DNA of 64,000 nucleotides. Source: Paenibacillus marchantiae. Lineage in GTDB: Bacteria; Bacillota; Bacilli; Paenibacillales; Paenibacillaceae. Under the pieces are notes generated by a model that saw only the letters and a list, made by a program, of their open reading frames with translations, ran no database searches and was not told where the DNA came from. The translations under genes and the position numbers were made by a program. The DNA lies in assembly GCF_028771845.1 (NCBI RefSeq), contig NZ_CP118270.1, positions 5,642,001 to 5,706,000 of the forward strand. The letters run 5' to 3'. This document shows positions 61,294-64,000 of the stretch, in pieces; positions within the stretch are counted from its first letter, which is position 1, and each line of letters opens with the position of its first letter.

Positions 61294-62640
61294 TTATGTG
61301 GTCTCATTCACCGGTTTGATCTCCTCAACGGCTTCCTCCATACCTGTATCAGCGTTGATGTAAATTTTATATTTTGCACCATTGATGCGTCCACCGAATT
61401 CGTAACACAGAACTTCTTTGCTGTAATCATTCTTAATGAGTGATTTGCGAGCATAGCTCTCCTTGAATTCCGGATTCAGTTTTTTGCGGGCCTGTTCTAC
61501 CGTGAGTGTGGCTTTTGGAATCTCCCGCTTTTTCTGATGCTCATATACAAAATCACTTGCCTGGAAGCCGGTAACATTCCCATTATCAAGGCCAACTCGA
61601 ACAGACATTTTTTCTGGATAAATCAGTGTATCGCCTTGTTTGCGCACATAGGTCAGGTTACCGAGATTGCCAAACTCGTCATAATTGACTGCCTTCATAT
61701 CTTTGTAACCCTTATTGGAAAGGAAATGATCTGCTTTTGACATAGCTTCTTTACGTGTTACTTTCTTCGTCCCGATTGGGCGAGTATCACTGTAAGAGAT
61801 GAGCAGACCGCCATTACGTGTGAAGTCCATACTTAATTTACTGTCTTTGGACTGATCAATCGTGGCTGTATACGATTCCCAATCTGTACCTTTACCATTT
61901 TCCTGTATTTGAATCTTACCGTGTTCTGCATCGGAAAACTTTGCAGCTTTAGTTTGGATCTGCTCTTTGGTCATCGGTAAGCCATCCAGCTTCTTCACCG
62001 AACGTTTGGCATAAATGCTGGAGACTGAAGGACCCCAGTCAAGTTCAGGATACTCCTGTACCTTTTTGTTGACTGTCCGGAATCCATCCACGATGGTGTT
62101 GTCCATCGTTTGCTCTTCCGTTGCCATAGCCGACTCGGCATCCATCCAGCGTAAACGGTCAGAAATGACTTTCTGCTGTACATCCTGCAGATTTTTAGTG
62201 ATCTCGGATGAATTCGCATACAGTTTTTTCAAGTTGCCCATTTCTTTTTCACTTAATGGTTCATTGGTCAGATCACGCATGGACGCCTGATAAGCAAAGT
62301 TGGAGATGCGGGAGAGAAACTCCTCCGTTTCACTGAAAGGCAGCATTGTAAGCGGCAATTGATTAATCTCATTCTGGGCTTCACTAGTGAGTCGCCATAC
62401 GTTCATTAGACCTTTGCGATGCATCCCTTGGGACGTAGCATGGACTGCCAGCGTGTTCCCAATCTCCGAGTGCAATTTGTCCATATGAAAAGATAAATCG
62501 TGAAAAGCACGCTGATATTGATTCTCTGCCTTGATCAGAATGGCATTTTTCTCCTGGTTCTCTTGGTAACCCCATACGAGAGCACCGATTAACAGAACTG
62601 CAAATATCGGAAACATAACTGAACTTAAACGTTTATACAT
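61294..62640 (-). CDS. ypeB: Spore germination protein YpeB
   Basis: A 448-aa protein: one N-terminal membrane helix (VMFPIFAVLLIGALVWGY), a long helical region (about 30-190), then PepSY-like repeats (ITKEQIQTKAAKF; TRKEAMSKADHFLSNKGY; TVEQARKKLNPEF) near the C-terminus. It locates and protects the cortex-lytic enzyme SleB in the spore inner membrane. In Bacillus sleB lies immediately upstream; here it does not. A sigma-G-like promoter lies at 62675-62704. Confidence 0.95.
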   Translation of the reverse strand: MYKRLSSVMFPIFAVLLIGALVWGYQENQEKNAILIKAENQYQRAFHDLSFHMDKLHSEIGNTLAVHATSQGMHRKGLMNVWRLTSEAQNEINQLPLTMLPFSETEEFLSRISNFAYQASMRDLTNEPLSEKEMGNLKKLYANSSEITKNLQDVQQKVISDRLRWMDAESAMATEEQTMDNTIVDGFRTVNKKVQEYPELDWGPSVSSIYAKRSVKKLDGLPMTKEQIQTKAAKFSDAEHGKIQIQENGKGTDWESYTATIDQSKDSKLSMDFTRNGGLLISYSDTRPIGTKKVTRKEAMSKADHFLSNKGYKDMKAVNYDEFGNLGNLTYVRKQGDTLIYPEKMSVRVGLDNGNVTGFQASDFVYEHQKKREIPKATLTVEQARKKLNPEFKESYARKSLIKNDYSKEVLCYEFGGRINGAKYKIYINADTGMEEAVEEIKPVNETT

Positions 62641-62674
62641 CGGTAGAGTCTCCTTTCTTCTAAGCCACTACCTC

Positions 62675-62704
62675 TATTGTGGATCGAAGAAAGACCTCTT
62701 ATGC
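62675..62704 (-). promoter_or_regulatory. Candidate sigma-G promoter of ypeB
   Basis: GCATA, 18 nt, CACAATA on the minus strand, close to the forespore consensus (G-H-ATR, N18, CATHHTA) with one mismatch, ~35 nt before the ypeB start. Confidence 0.5.
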
Positions 62705-62762
62705 ATGCGATTTCCAGTCTGTCCAATGACGGGCTTGTCACGCATGGTCTCAAACGTTCTAT

Positions 62763-62933
62763 TTAATTCAATTGTACCCAGGTTGTGCCGCCATCTTCCT
62801 CAATTTCGAACTGATCTCGATTATCACACAAACACTGTTTAAAACCGGTCTCAATTCTTCCTCGTTCTTTCTTACCTCGCAGCGTAAAACGTTCTCCACA
62901 TTGCTTGCATCTGATTTTAATTTTGATTCTCAT
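62763..62933 (-). CDS. 56-aa Cys-rich protein
   Basis: ATG at 62933 with GGGGA about 10 nt upstream. The product begins MRIKIKIRCKQCGERF and has a CKQC and a later CLC pair, a small zinc-ribbon-like pattern, with an acidic C-terminal part (EIEEDGGTTWVQLN). It lies between ypeB and prsW, the usual place of sleB. I do not recognise a family. Confidence 0.6.
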   Translation of the reverse strand: MRIKIKIRCKQCGERFTLRGKKERGRIETGFKQCLCDNRDQFEIEEDGGTTWVQLN

Positions 62934-62988
62934 CACGCTTATCCCCGTTTCTATTGGTCTTCCCCGGGAATTTTTATTTTATTGCAAC

Positions 62989-63042
62989 AAAAAACACACC
63001 GGGGCATCAGGCGCAGGTTGCGCTCCATGTCCACCAGTGTGT
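62989..63042 (-). terminator. prsW terminator
   Basis: ACACACTGG and CCGGTGTGT enclose an inner GGAGCGCAACCTGCGCC stem, then a T-run, starting ~9 nt after the prsW stop. Confidence 0.85.
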
Positions 63043-63050
63043 CCGTATTT

Positions 63051-63746
63051 TTATAATTTAATCTCTTCCTCACGCTTCACAAAACGAAAAGGAGAACGAT
63101 TGTTGGCCCTTGTAATTTTGCCCATCGCACCGTACCATAATCCCGCCATCAATGGCGCAATGAACCATAACCAATGATTCACCATGGTATTCATAATGAC
63201 ATCATAAAGCGCATGCCAGAAGAACGGTAGAACCAGTGAGAGCATAAGAAACCAACGTTTTTTCTTGCCATCCGAAAACTTGGCCCGCCCCATGTAATAA
63301 CCCATAATTACTGCAAACATGGCGTGACCTGATACAGGAAGCAATGCACGAATGAACATAGCTGAGACGGAAGCATTCCCCGCAAAGGCATACAACACAT
63401 TCTCAACTGTAGCAAATCCGAGTGAAACAGCAACGGAGTATAGAATCCCATCATAAGGCTCGTCAAATTCGGTATGGTTATAAATAATATGGTATATCAC
63501 AAACCATTTGACGAACTCTTCAACCCCACCTGAAATCAGGATGGATTCAACATAAGGATTATCTCCAAGCCAGATCATCATGCCACGCTGAATAATCATC
63601 ACAGGCAGTACCATCAGAATCCCCATGAGAAAGACTCGAAATACCATGTGAAGAGGTTCAGAGTCATAACGGTCTTTCAGATAAAAGTATGTTAACAAGG
63701 CGAGACCCGGAGCTACTGCTGCCGCTAAAACCGAAAACAAAAGCAC
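63051..63746 (-). CDS. prsW: PrsW-family intramembrane metalloprotease
   Basis: A 231-aa membrane protein with about seven or eight helices. Catalytic EEFVKW (E-E-x2-K) and two His motifs (GHAMF, WHALYD) match PrsW, which in B. subtilis cleaves the anti-sigma factor RsiW. GTG start at 63746 with GAGGAGGG upstream. Since this window also holds an ECF sigma/anti-sigma pair, that anti-sigma factor is one possible substrate (inference). Confidence 0.93.
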   Translation of the reverse strand: MLLFSVLAAAVAPGLALLTYFYLKDRYDSEPLHMVFRVFLMGILMVLPVMIIQRGMMIWLGDNPYVESILISGGVEEFVKWFVIYHIIYNHTEFDEPYDGILYSVAVSLGFATVENVLYAFAGNASVSAMFIRALLPVSGHAMFAVIMGYYMGRAKFSDGKKKRWFLMLSLVLPFFWHALYDVIMNTMVNHWLWFIAPLMAGLWYGAMGKITRANNRSPFRFVKREEEIKL

Positions 63747-63789
63747 CGAAATTCCCTCCTCTGACTAAAGACGCGATTACAACTAGAGC

Positions 63790-64000
63790 TTACTCCTGAC
63801 GCTTGAAGTGGGTGCAAATAACCTCAACCGCTTGTTCAGGCATAACAACCTTTCCGTACTCTTCCATGACGGCAGGGGTAACGGAAGATCCTTCACCGAA
63901 TTCAGCAAGCAATGCAATCAATGCTGCATGTTTGGTCGAATCCAAGTCATCCGGTTCAAAATGCAAAAACCATTTGTCTTTATAGGAATAAAGTCTTCCA
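63790..64000 (-). CDS. MecA-family adaptor protein, C-terminal part
   Basis: The window ends inside this gene; 69 codons are seen. The end (GEGSSVTPAVMEEYGKVVMPEQAVEVICTHF) and the LYSYKDKWFLHFEPDDL stretch resemble the C-terminal domain of MecA/YpbH, which links substrates to the ClpC protease. B. subtilis has ypbH near prsW. The N-terminal part is not available. Confidence 0.6.
   Translation of the reverse strand, partial: GRLYSYKDKWFLHFEPDDLDSTKHAALIALLAEFGEGSSVTPAVMEEYGKVVMPEQAVEVICTHFKRQE

Noticed and set aside
1..64000. CRISPR arrays, insertion sequences, prophage, rRNA or tRNA genes
   Set aside because: No regularly spaced repeats, transposase or integrase frames, phage genes, or rRNA/tRNA-like sequences were seen in the window.

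Overview
This 64-kb window is a stretch of chromosome from a spore-forming, low-GC Gram-positive bacterium, almost certainly a Paenibacillus. The evidence is the mix of sporulation and germination genes (spoIVA, a spoVIF-like gene, ypeB, ypjB), bacillithiol synthesis (bshA, bshB1), a Bacillus-type menaquinol:cytochrome c reductase (qcrABC), the TRAP regulator gene mtrB and gene order collinear with the B. subtilis region from ypmB to prsW. Nearly every gene is on the minus strand, so the window is transcribed from right to left. The only plus-strand genes are a YitT-family gene, a 53-aa small protein, a tautomerase and a predicted small RNA.

Reading left to right: 1-9.5 kb holds ypmB (partial), mtaD, rex, an exonuclease-helicase dinG, a TPR gene, panD-panC-panB behind a long attenuator-like leader, and birA. 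9.5-16 kb holds cca, bshA, bshB1, mgsA, dapB, a TPR gene, a MazG-like gene and yitT. 16-25 kb holds ypjB, ypjA, qcrCBA, ypiF, an IDEAL-domain gene, a gamma-carbonic anhydrase, an unknown gene, a phosphatase and an ECF sigma/anti-sigma pair. 25-37.4 kb is the aromatic amino acid supraoperon aroC-aroB-aroH-trpEDCFBA-hisC-tyrA. 37.5-45 kb holds cheR, ndk, the heptaprenyl diphosphate/menaquinone genes (hepT, ubiX, ubiA, menG, hepS), mtrB and the HU gene. 45-49 kb is a sugar-type ABC transporter with no counterpart at this place in B. subtilis. 49-64 kb holds spoIVA, a tautomerase, a yphF/ferredoxin/yphE group, a spoVIF-like gene, gpsA, plsY, der, an S1-type protein, plsC, cmk, ypfB, motI, ypeB, a small Cys-rich gene, prsW and the end of a MecA-like adaptor gene.

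The most informative regulation is around trp. mtrB (TRAP) is encoded at 44.2 kb, and the trp leader at 34.6 kb carries eleven NAG triplets at a pitch of about 5 nt just after a strong promoter, the expected target for an 11-subunit TRAP ring. The leader is unusually long. It holds a short reading frame that ends in the loop of a terminator-like hairpin, a second strong terminator, and a roughly 190-bp near-perfect palindrome (MITE-like) directly in front of the trpE ribosome binding site.

Other notable non-coding signals are a consensus promoter driving a ~84-nt terminator-ended small RNA in the gap upstream of the sigma-factor gene, a terminator directly in front of panB with no room for a later promoter, direct repeats upstream of qcrA, a 9-bp inverted repeat over the aroC promoter, a symmetrical TGTGA-N6-TCACA site before the ABC transporter, and a cmk promoter that fires straight into a terminator hairpin. 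All identifications come from reading the sequence and from recalled family features; no database search was possible.
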